Part shown: one piece after another, positions 24,098 through 30,483 of the stretch
Numbering within the stretch: position 1 is the first letter of the stretch
Layout: each line of letters opens with the position of its first letter
IMG/VR virus record: IMGVR_UViG_3300025108_000239
Location: 1-30,483 of that record
Source: a virus
DNA: 30,483 nt
Strand: one strand, 5' to 3'
Made by a program: the position numbers and the translations under genes
Notes under the pieces: generated by a model
What the model saw: the letters and a program-made list of their open reading frames with translations, nothing else
Databases searched by the model: none
What the model was told of the DNA's origin: nothing

Positions 24098-25748
24098 ACT
24101 GAATGACTAGTTTAACTTCTTCAGTTTGGGCTGACCCACGAGTAAATGGTCTGCGATTTTCGTGGAAAATAACTTCACCATTAAACTCTTCTGCGCCAGT
24201 ATTATAAGAAGGAGAATCAAGTTGACGATATTCACCTTGACTTACTGCAGTAATTGCCGACCCTAATACTGTACTGCCATCGACTAAAGATCCGCTGGCG
24301 GCTGTTTGAACAATCACATTATTAGATGTAACAATAGGATCAAGAGTATTAACACTATCATTTGAATTTTGGTGATAGTAAATTTTTGTTGTGCCATTTA
24401 CATCAACGTGATGATCGAAGTACATTAATGAATCGGTTGTTGGTGATTCGTCATCGACCGATACCTTAATAATATCACCAGGAGCGAGCAAATCGATTCT
24501 GCCCTTTTGTGTTGCGTCAGTGGTAACCGTAATAAACTTAAGTGCGTCGTAGGTCTCGGTGCTACCATCACTATCGTCAAAGCGTCTAAAATCTTTAAGA
24601 AGTGAAACTTGTCTAAAGTTAATTATAGGAGCATCAGTGCCTTCGTTGTTTTCAAAGTCGGTTGTAACACCAACGAACCATGTTGGAAGAACATCAATTG
24701 CATTTTTGCCATAACCATTGTGAGGTGCAATTCGTGCAAATGCTGTGGCGCCACTGCCTCCTCCTCCGGTAATTTTAACGGTGGCCGAACGGATATTAGT
24801 AAATATGTTACTCGCCGTATCCCAATAGCTTAAAGAACCAGTATCGCTGCCATCAAATCCGGCCACGTCCTGAAGTTCAATTCTTGTTACCACACCTCCA
24901 TCAAGAATTGCCTTAGCTCTAATTTTAGTTTCGTGAGATACGATTGTGCCACCTTGCCCGGCTGGACTATCGTCTGTATCGCCTACAAGAGTAAGTGTAA
25001 CTGTAGGAGCGGATGTATAACCACTTCCACCATTTGTAACACCAATGTAGCTTAGAAGACCGCCAGTATAATTTTGTTCTGTTGTTGTGATTGCTACTGA
25101 AAGGTCCTCATCTTTTTGAATAGGTGTAAACTGTCCAGTCTTGAATTTTGAAATTGTTCCACTTGTAGGAACCTTTGCAATATGAGCCCAAACATATCCA
25201 TCAGTTTCGCGCTCTATATTATAGTCAGTGTTTGTCGGTGCGGTTGTAGAGGCTGGAGTAGAAGTAAAGGTTGAAACAGCAGTATTTGAAAGACACAGAT
25301 AAACATCATTTCCTGAAGTAACATAGCAGGGATACTCGTCACCAGTGAGATAAAACGCATCGTTATCAGTAGGATCGTATGCTTTATACTTTCTTCCACT
25401 GGTCCATGGATTAGCCGAAATAAGTTGTGCCGCTCCATCTACACCAACTTCTTTTAAGGTGAAAAGGTTACGAACAACATCATCGTTTTCTTGTTGAGTT
25501 CCCTGAGGAGCTTGAACACTAAACCCTGCGCCATCTTCAGTGTTACCACCTGAATCATTTGGCCAGGGATCGGACTTACCAAATCCAATAGCGTAGATAT
25601 TATTTTCACGATAAGGCCAAGCCAAAGATACACTTGGCGAGTTCAACGCGTCAGGTGAATCAAAGTTTGAATGCGCCGATGCTTTAATATCATTCACAAG
25701 CAGGCGCGCTTGATTTCGTCTAAAGTCGTCTGTGATAATTGCTGACAT
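24093..25748 (-). CDS. 8: Baseplate wedge protein gp8
   Basis: This 551-aa protein (T4 gp8 is 334 aa) is a wedge subunit. Conserved points are NNIYAIGFGKSDPWPND (T4: NTIFITFGRSEPWSSN), DGYVWAHIAKVP (T4: GYVWEYLFEIP) and the C-terminal GEVIFHENRRPFTRGSAQTE with EVKLVIQL (T4: GEMIYMENRPPI and QTEEINILFTF). The extra length is largely an inserted Gly-rich module at residues about 228-345 (LLSYIGVTNGGSGYTSAPTV onwards), placed between the GYVW motif and the C-terminal domain. It follows the 400-aa gene after a 69-base gap that holds a late promoter. The leader carries a purine-rich AAGAAAAGAAAG before the ATG. Confidence 0.9.
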   Translation of the reverse strand: MSAIITDDFRRNQARLLVNDIKASAHSNFDSPDALNSPSVSLAWPYRENNIYAIGFGKSDPWPNDSGGNTEDGAGFSVQAPQGTQQENDDVVRNLFTLKEVGVDGAAQLISANPWTSGRKYKAYDPTDNDAFYLTGDEYPCYVTSGNDVYLCLSNTAVSTFTSTPASTTAPTNTDYNIERETDGYVWAHIAKVPTSGTISKFKTGQFTPIQKDEDLSVAITTTEQNYTGGLLSYIGVTNGGSGYTSAPTVTLTLVGDTDDSPAGQGGTIVSHETKIRAKAILDGGVVTRIELQDVAGFDGSDTGSLSYWDTASNIFTNIRSATVKITGGGGSGATAFARIAPHNGYGKNAIDVLPTWFVGVTTDFENNEGTDAPIINFRQVSLLKDFRRFDDSDGSTETYDALKFITVTTDATQKGRIDLLAPGDIIKVSVDDESPTTDSLMYFDHHVDVNGTTKIYYHQNSNDSVNTLDPIVTSNNVIVQTAASGSLVDGSTVLGSAITAVSQGEYRQLDSPSYNTGAEEFNGEVIFHENRRPFTRGSAQTEEVKLVIQL

Positions 25749-25769
25749 AATTCTTTCTTTTCTTAGTGT

Positions 25770-25777
25770 TATTTATA
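25770..25777 (-). promoter_or_regulatory. T4-type late promoter for gp8
   Basis: A perfect TATAAATA on the minus strand, with 21 bases to the gp8 ATG at 25748. The predicted leader of about 16 bases contains a purine-rich ribosome-binding stretch. This is one of only three promoters here with a leader of useful length. Confidence 0.77.
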
Positions 25778-25817
25778 ATGATTTTTAAGTGATATTTGAC
25801 TTTTTAGAGAATGCCAA

Positions 25818-27020
25818 TTAAGTCAATGGCTGAACATAAACCGAACTACCATCAGGCCTGAAATACTTGTTGGTACCGCCGGGTCTGAGGTATAGTGTCG
25901 TAAAGGTATCCGTTATCACAGGACCCGGTGAATCATAGATTGCATAAGCAGATAGATTTACAGGAGTAGTACCAAGCGGATGTTCATTGAAATTTGATGT
26001 AAGAGCTTGTAGCGTTGAATCCATGAATCCTAAATTACGTAGCTCTCTTTCATCTTGCCAGAATAAAGGATTGTATTTGCCTTCACCGGTTAAGTAACCA
26101 TCATGCAATATTTTACTTCTGAAGTTTGCTGATTCAAGTTCGAAGCGGGCTTTAATATCGGTGCTTCCTGAAACGATTGCATCGCCACCAGGTGAATCAA
26201 GCACTGACCTTGGTCGGCCATCGGCCAAAGCATCGATAAAGACCGAAATGATAGATGATAACCAGCCGGGCTGATACTTTGGCGAGTGAGAAGCATCATA
26301 CGGATTCTTCTTTCTTAAGCGAGGAGGAATTAAAGATGTATACCACGCTTGAGGATTATCAGCGGTGCCTTCATATATTTCAACATCATCCCATCTATTT
26401 TTAACAATGATTTCAATGAGAAGAAGCGTAAAGAAACGCATTCCAGCAGGGTGAACTAAACGCTGATATGAATCCCTCCAGCGTGATTCTCCAATTGATG
26501 TTCGGATCTGATAACTGAAATCTTGCCAAAATTCTCCATCATGTATTTTGTCTATTCCCGAAAGGAACCCTCTTTCGTTTGAGTATGTACCTGCTGTGCT
26601 GTTGTAGTTTCCTTCAGACAACTTAAAAAGATTATCACCTGGATAATACACATCGACAAAAGAGTCAAACATGATTTGAAAGAATACATCAACACTTTCT
26701 GGTGTACCCTTAATACGATAATAGTGAATGATTCTTTTATATAGCGTAGTTCGATCAATCACTGAAGAGTTCTGAACTGTCTTTGCAATTTCACTTTGAA
26801 TTGCATCAAGATATTTTGCCGATGTTAAATCAATATCGTTTTCATCGACAATATGACCAAGTTCGTATGAAGCAAAACCTTCACGGTTCAAATAGTCATA
26901 GTACTCTTCAAGAAAGCTAATGAGATTAGCAGAACTTTCTTTTAAGAAATCTGGTATGAGTTCCCTTACCTTATCCCTTTCGTAATTATCGGGATTGTAA
27001 TTAGCAATTGCGGTGTGCAT
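25818..27020 (-). CDS. Baseplate protein in the gene 7 position
   Basis: A 400-aa protein between gp6 and gp8, where T4 has the much larger gp7 (1032 aa); I see no clear similarity to T4 gp7. The N-terminal half is helical (VRELIPDFLKESSANLISFL, EEYYDYLNREG, LYKRIIHYYRIKGTPESVDV), followed by FFQIMFDSFVDVYYPGDNLF. A conserved-looking core is GEFWQDFSYQIRTSIGES, then YQRLVHPAGMRFFTLLLIEI. The C-terminus is beta-like with YLRPGGTNKYFRPDGSSVYV. Similar proteins occur next to gp6 and gp8 in marine T4-like phages. It probably builds the wedge with them. The ATG overlaps the gp6 stop by one base (TAATG), so it is coupled to gp6. Confidence 0.78.
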   Translation of the reverse strand: MHTAIANYNPDNYERDKVRELIPDFLKESSANLISFLEEYYDYLNREGFASYELGHIVDENDIDLTSAKYLDAIQSEIAKTVQNSSVIDRTTLYKRIIHYYRIKGTPESVDVFFQIMFDSFVDVYYPGDNLFKLSEGNYNSTAGTYSNERGFLSGIDKIHDGEFWQDFSYQIRTSIGESRWRDSYQRLVHPAGMRFFTLLLIEIIVKNRWDDVEIYEGTADNPQAWYTSLIPPRLRKKNPYDASHSPKYQPGWLSSIISVFIDALADGRPRSVLDSPGGDAIVSGSTDIKARFELESANFRSKILHDGYLTGEGKYNPLFWQDERELRNLGFMDSTLQALTSNFNEHPLGTTPVNLSAYAIYDSPGPVITDTFTTLYLRPGGTNKYFRPDGSSVYVQPLT

Positions 27021-28834
27021 TATCTTTCGCGGGCAGGTGTGAAGTATTCAAGAGAACCTGCAGTTCCTTTAGTGGCGATTGTATCAATACTTGAAGTAAT
27101 TGTAGTATCACTTCCTGCGTCAATTTCAAGAACCTGATTTCGAACAGGAACAATCTCATTTGAATTTGGTCTAGCAAAGATTTTAATTTCGGTATCTGCA
27201 GTAATATCAAAATCATCAATTTCAACTTTGCCTGTTGAGAAGTTTACGGTACCACAGTTACGCTTATCAATCGTTTCAATTCCATCGGCGTTAACTGTGT
27301 AACGATAGATGTTTCTTATATTTGCAACAGAGGATGCTTCATCTTTGAAGAAGAATGTATCACTACCCGAAACATAAGATGATGATGTGATAAGTGACTC
27401 CGTTGGATCCTCAGGTTCTTCAAGAGCAAAGTTAAACTCAATCTCATACCTACTCGTGTTTGCTGTAGTTGCGGTGAACTTCTTATAAGCATATACTCGA
27501 GCGTATGCACTGAGGATCGAGTTATCAAGATCAACGATGTATCTTAAAAATTCTGAGTAACGAAAGACTCCTTCAAAGTCCGAAAGATTCGTTGTATTAA
27601 ATACGGTAAGTCCATCACGTACCTTTTGAGAAATACCTGTTGCAGAAAGGTTTGTGAGTGACGAATTGTAATGAGTGAAAATGTCAAAGTATAGATACGT
27701 ATAAACCGGATCAGTAAATTGTGGACGAACAGTAAGAACACCTTTGCCGTTTAAGATCGAAGTAAGCTTATCCTTTTCATCCTGTGTAAGTGTTTCGCCT
27801 GTTGTAGGTATACCCGAAACAAAGACTCTTCCGTATTGTGGCGGATCATTATCTTCACCTCCCCAAATTGCAACATCTCTTACGTTAGCATTCTTTCTTA
27901 CAAGTGCAACGTAATCATCGACTGTCACGGCACGGTTCTGAGAAAGAAGCTGCAGTGGAGCATTTTGTCGAATACTTTCAATGCCTTCTTTGTTTCCACC
28001 TCCCGAAGAAGAATCCGAAGCAACAACATTCACGTTCATTCCATCGAAGAACGAGGAACTTGCAGAAAACGTTGATAGGCCATTCCCTGCTGTACCTTCT
28101 GTGACGAAGTATTTGATTTCAACGATTGAGGCTGCATCGGGTTTTTTACCAAGTACACCGTCACCAAAGGATATCTCGTAGAAACCATTTGGATTTTCGT
28201 TGATGAAGTAGATCGCACTTGTTCCATCGATGCCCGGGAGCTCGGAGAACTGCGTGTAAACTTCTTTCTTCGTTGATGTTGCAGTATCCTTTACAACAAC
28301 CTGAATTTTTGTAATGTCTACGTTCTTACTTCCAATTTCAAACTTCAGGTTTTTTACCTTATCATCAAAGGCGTATGTTTGTGTTTGAAAAGTTCCCTGA
28401 TAGATAAGAAACTCGTTTTGCGGATTTGAAATTTCTTCAATTGTCGAGAATGTATATGTAATATTATTCAGTGTGTCAGTCGACGTGAACGTTGTACCTT
28501 CGGGGATACTCACAACTGAAGAAGAAAGACCAGTCAAAGAAACTGTGGCGGAAGGTGCACTCAAACCATGAGGTGTATAACCAAGTGCCTTTGCTCGAGC
28601 AACAACATTCTTTCTCATCTGAGCAGAAGAAATAAATGTTTCGTTTGCAGCAAGGTGAGCAAGGACCGCGTTGTAGTGGGTGTTGTGTGCAAGAATATCA
28701 AGAATCAGATTCAATCCTGAACCTTCGAAATCAAAATCTTTAAAAGGACCATCTGATCTTTTATAATACTCCGTGATCGCTGATTTAATATCGGCGAAAT
28801 CGAGATCGGTAACTGAAAATTGTTTAATGGGCAT
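27020..28834 (-). CDS. 6: Baseplate wedge protein gp6
   Basis: This 604-aa protein (T4 gp6 is 660 aa) forms the inner baseplate ring and triggers sheath contraction. The N-terminus has FADIKSAITEYYKRSDGPFK, GSGLNLILDILAHNTHYNA and AHLAANETFISSAQMRKNVV, all hallmark segments. Residues about 285-310 (SIRQNAPLQLLSQNRAVTVD, then DYVALVRKN) are the conserved gpJ-like core shared by contractile tails. The C-terminal half contains the Asn- and Asp-rich dimerisation part. It is 5 bases after the gp25 stop and coupled to the next gene. It is transcribed from the gp25 promoter as no other late box is seen. Confidence 0.94.
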   Translation of the reverse strand: MPIKQFSVTDLDFADIKSAITEYYKRSDGPFKDFDFEGSGLNLILDILAHNTHYNAVLAHLAANETFISSAQMRKNVVARAKALGYTPHGLSAPSATVSLTGLSSSVVSIPEGTTFTSTDTLNNITYTFSTIEEISNPQNEFLIYQGTFQTQTYAFDDKVKNLKFEIGSKNVDITKIQVVVKDTATSTKKEVYTQFSELPGIDGTSAIYFINENPNGFYEISFGDGVLGKKPDAASIVEIKYFVTEGTAGNGLSTFSASSSFFDGMNVNVVASDSSSGGGNKEGIESIRQNAPLQLLSQNRAVTVDDYVALVRKNANVRDVAIWGGEDNDPPQYGRVFVSGIPTTGETLTQDEKDKLTSILNGKGVLTVRPQFTDPVYTYLYFDIFTHYNSSLTNLSATGISQKVRDGLTVFNTTNLSDFEGVFRYSEFLRYIVDLDNSILSAYARVYAYKKFTATTANTSRYEIEFNFALEEPEDPTESLITSSSYVSGSDTFFFKDEASSVANIRNIYRYTVNADGIETIDKRNCGTVNFSTGKVEIDDFDITADTEIKIFARPNSNEIVPVRNQVLEIDAGSDTTITSSIDTIATKGTAGSLEYFTPARER

Positions 28835-28839
28835 GGTGT

Positions 28840-29280
28840 TTAGCGGATTCTATCGAGATAAAAACTAACTTCGGTATTTGTCTGTGTTCCTTTGATTTGA
28901 AAAGCGATTGTCACAAGCAAGCGATTCTGATCTTCATCAAGATCAACCAAAACAGTTGTATTTGAAATGCGAGGCTCGTTGCGTTCAAGGACTCGAGTGA
29001 TTTCATCTCGTATACCAAGTGCAGTTAACTGTGTTGCATTTTCAAAGAGATACGCCGCAACATTACCACCAAGATCAGGACGGAAAGGACGATCGGTAGT
29101 TGATGTCAATACAAGAACCTTGACCGATTGTCGAATTGCCTGAATGTCAGTAATTGGACGAATGTCTTTTGTTTGAGGATGAGAGATAAACGATATTGGT
29201 ATATCCGAGAAAAGACCCGCGGCCGGTGTCGAAACACGTGCCGGTGACTTTTCGTTTTCGTTAAAATCGGACCTCAGCAT
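28840..29280 (-). CDS. 25: Baseplate wedge protein gp25 (GPW/gp25 family)
   Basis: This 146-aa protein (T4 gp25 is 132 aa) is the sheath-like wedge component that links gp6 to the sheath. The conserved core is TDRPFRPDLGGNVAAYLFEN followed by RDEITRVLERNEPRISNTTV, matching T4 (GSRPFDPEFGCDLSDQLFEN and ERNIESAVRNYEPRIDKLAV). The C-terminal strand LLVTIAFQIKG is the sheath-initiating beta strand region. No lysozyme motif is expected or seen. It is preceded by a perfect late promoter that overlaps the stop of the 140-aa gene, and heads the gp25-gp6-400aa unit. Confidence 0.95.
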   Translation of the reverse strand: MLRSDFNENEKSPARVSTPAAGLFSDIPISFISHPQTKDIRPITDIQAIRQSVKVLVLTSTTDRPFRPDLGGNVAAYLFENATQLTALGIRDEITRVLERNEPRISNTTVLVDLDEDQNRLLVTIAFQIKGTQTNTEVSFYLDRIR

Positions 29281-29287
29281 ATACTTC

Positions 29288-29295
29288 TATTTATA
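29288..29295 (-). promoter_or_regulatory. T4-type late promoter for gp25-gp6 unit
   Basis: A perfect TATAAATA on the minus strand, sharing bases with the stop codon of the 140-aa gene, with 7 bases to the gp25 ATG at 29280. Confidence 0.73.
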
Positions 29296-29713
29296 TCGAA
29301 ACTTCGGAATTAATGTCAGGAAGCTTATTCTCTCGTATAATCAAATCGGTATAAAGGCGAATACCAACATCGATATTTGTTTCAGGATCAAAGAGCATTT
29401 GACGAGGAACTTCCTTTACCTTCACAGGATCAATACTAAACAGGCCAACTCTTTCTCTCTCGACCAGATTGCCCGTTGAGGAAATAAACCTGTACTGTGT
29501 TACAATGTTTGCTTGAAAGTTTGTCTTGACACGAATAAGGCGCATGAAGTATTCGGCATACTCTTCGGCTTTACTCGAATATATTTTCTGTATGGTCGCG
29601 TTCTTCGGTGTAAAGCCTACGAGTTTTGATCCGCGTATTCTTTCGACGAGTGCCTTTCTCACGAACTTTTCGATACAGAATCCGTTAACGTCTGGTTTTA
29701 ATGTATTATCCAT
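29291..29713 (-). CDS. Hypothetical baseplate-region protein (140 aa)
   Basis: I cannot name this family. Its ATG at 29713 overlaps the stop of the upstream hub-type gene by 8 bases, so they are coupled. It begins MDNTLKPDVNGFCIEKFVRK, has a helical middle (SSKAEEYAEYFMRLIRVKTN), and a C-terminal part with RQMLFDPETNIDVGIRLYTD. Placement between a tail hub protein and gp25 suggests a baseplate assembly or hub-accessory protein. T4 gp53 is one positional candidate, but I see no sequence match to it. No membrane segment or signal peptide. Confidence 0.7.
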   Translation of the reverse strand: MDNTLKPDVNGFCIEKFVRKALVERIRGSKLVGFTPKNATIQKIYSSKAEEYAEYFMRLIRVKTNFQANIVTQYRFISSTGNLVERERVGLFSIDPVKVKEVPRQMLFDPETNIDVGIRLYTDLIIRENKLPDINSEVSI

Positions 29714-30483
29714 AAAATGCTGTTCTTAACCATGAAGGTGTATTAGCGCTTCTTCCTCCGGCACCCCATGTCAGGGCTTGACCTTGTCCGACACGATCTG
29801 CAATGTCGACATGTAGATTACCATTCATGTAACCGGGCCCGGCACCCACACTTCCGATACCGGCTTTCTTGAGACTCTTGACAATCTCGGTCAGATCTTC
29901 ATGATCAGAAGAACGAAGCGCGGTGAGTCTTCTGTCATCTTTGTAAATACGAATATCGGCGGCATAACCATTATCATGGCGAATCGAACCCGTTCTTCGA
30001 GCATTCGGTGTACCCTTCGGATCCTGTCCTGCAGAATAGATTACGATTGAAGTCTCGGTCTCGGCGGACACTTGTTCAAGAATCGATCGAAGTGCGCTTT
30101 GAATCGGCTTGTTTCGAGTTGCATTCTTGAAGTCATCAGTGACATTGCCCTTTGATCCTTTTACGGAAGACACCGGCTCACTCACAATATCACCGTCGGT
30201 ATTCGGTTCTTGAGGTGTATCAGTCGTTCGAGTATAGTCCTTTGGATCTGCAATCGAAAGAACTCGATAATTCTGAATCATTTCATCGGTAAAGATATAC
30301 TCGTCGATCTGATTCAAGATTTCTTCGATCATTTCGGTATCTCGCTTCAAGTCCTCTTCCTCATATATATCGAAAGCCTTATTGTATATACGGCCGACGC
30401 GCCGCTTAAGCCGGCGGTCAATATAATCCTGACGAATACTGTCGTTGAGCGCCTGACTCGTGATTTCCTTCTCACCCTGAAAC
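29706..30483 (-). CDS. Baseplate-hub-region protein with C-terminal M15-type peptidase domain (partial)
   Basis: The frame is open to the window edge, giving 258 visible residues, so this is the C-terminal part of a larger gene; a TTG at 30350 inside it is not the true start. The first 80 visible residues are charged helix (DYIDRRLKRRVGRIYNKAFD), followed by a Thr/Pro/Ser linker. The last about 130 residues hold SIRHDNGYAADI, matching the S-x-x-H-x-x-G-x-A-x-D zinc motif of M15 peptidases (VanY, D-Ala-D-Ala type), and GNLHVDIA, the second H-x-D motif. This implies cleavage of peptidoglycan cross-links during tail penetration, in the place where T4 gp5 carries a lysozyme domain. Zinc ligands would be the His and Asp of the first motif and the His of the second. 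Whether the missing N-terminus is gp5-like cannot be seen. Confidence 0.8.
   Translation of the reverse strand, partial: FQGEKEITSQALNDSIRQDYIDRRLKRRVGRIYNKAFDIYEEEDLKRDTEMIEEILNQIDEYIFTDEMIQNYRVLSIADPKDYTRTTDTPQEPNTDGDIVSEPVSSVKGSKGNVTDDFKNATRNKPIQSALRSILEQVSAETETSIVIYSAGQDPKGTPNARRTGSIRHDNGYAADIRIYKDDRRLTALRSSDHEDLTEIVKSLKKAGIGSVGAGPGYMNGNLHVDIADRVGQGQALTWGAGGRSANTPSWLRTAFYG

Noticed and set aside
30348-30350. TTG start of a 214-aa protein
   Set aside because: The frame stays open for 44 more codons to the window edge, so the gene is a truncated longer one.

Overview
This window is the virion-structure and DNA-packaging block of a T4-like myovirus. All supported genes lie on the minus strand, so transcription runs from high to low coordinates. 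The order (hub-region protein, gp25, gp6, gp8, then 13-14-15-16-17-18-19-20, gp67-like, 21-22-23, uvsY, uvsW) is the T4 morphogenesis order. The supporting signatures are strong: ATPase and nuclease motifs of the large terminase, the prohead protease His and Ser motifs, sheath and tube proteins, portal, major capsid protein and UvsY. The DUF4815-type giant protein and the lack of recognisable T4 genes 7 and 9-12 and of gene 24 in this window resemble marine (cyanophage or pelagiphage-like) T4 relatives. The host cannot be identified from the window.

Layout in transcription order. (1) About 30.5-24.1 kb is the baseplate: a partial protein ending in an M15-type peptidase domain, a 140-aa unknown, gp25, gp6, a 400-aa protein in the gene 7 place, and gp8. 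(2) About 24.1-16.8 kb is the periphery: a 1900-aa DUF4815-like protein, a 62-aa coiled-coil protein, a fibre-like protein and a 113-aa beta protein in the place of T4 genes 9-12/wac. (3) 16.8-9.5 kb holds neck gp13 and gp14, tail completion gp15, terminase gp16 and gp17, sheath gp18 and tube gp19. (4) The portal gp20 follows, then a 3.3 kb accessory cassette (7.9-4.7 kb) of adhesin- and fibre-like genes inserted between portal and prohead genes. (5) Next come the gp67-like core peptide, protease gp21, scaffold gp22 with a long acidic AHED repeat, and capsid gp23, closed by a strong intrinsic terminator. (6) A tube-fold protein, uvsY and the start of uvsW (recombination) end the window.

Regulation is visible as T4-type late promoter boxes (TATAAATA or one-base variants) before 13 transcription units. 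Most sit only 5-10 bases before the start codon. Genes within units overlap or are a few bases apart. No tRNA, CRISPR array, insertion sequence or integrase was seen, and no gene-free stretch exceeds about 90 bases.

The points most worth a second look are the near-leaderless promoter geometry, the fibre cassette between portal and protease, the acidic repeat in gp22 combined with a gp67-like peptide lacking an acidic tail, the M15-type hub peptidase, a perfect 12-bp hairpin between tube and portal genes, and an unusual excess of Asp/Asn-Ser-Pro tripeptides across structural proteins.
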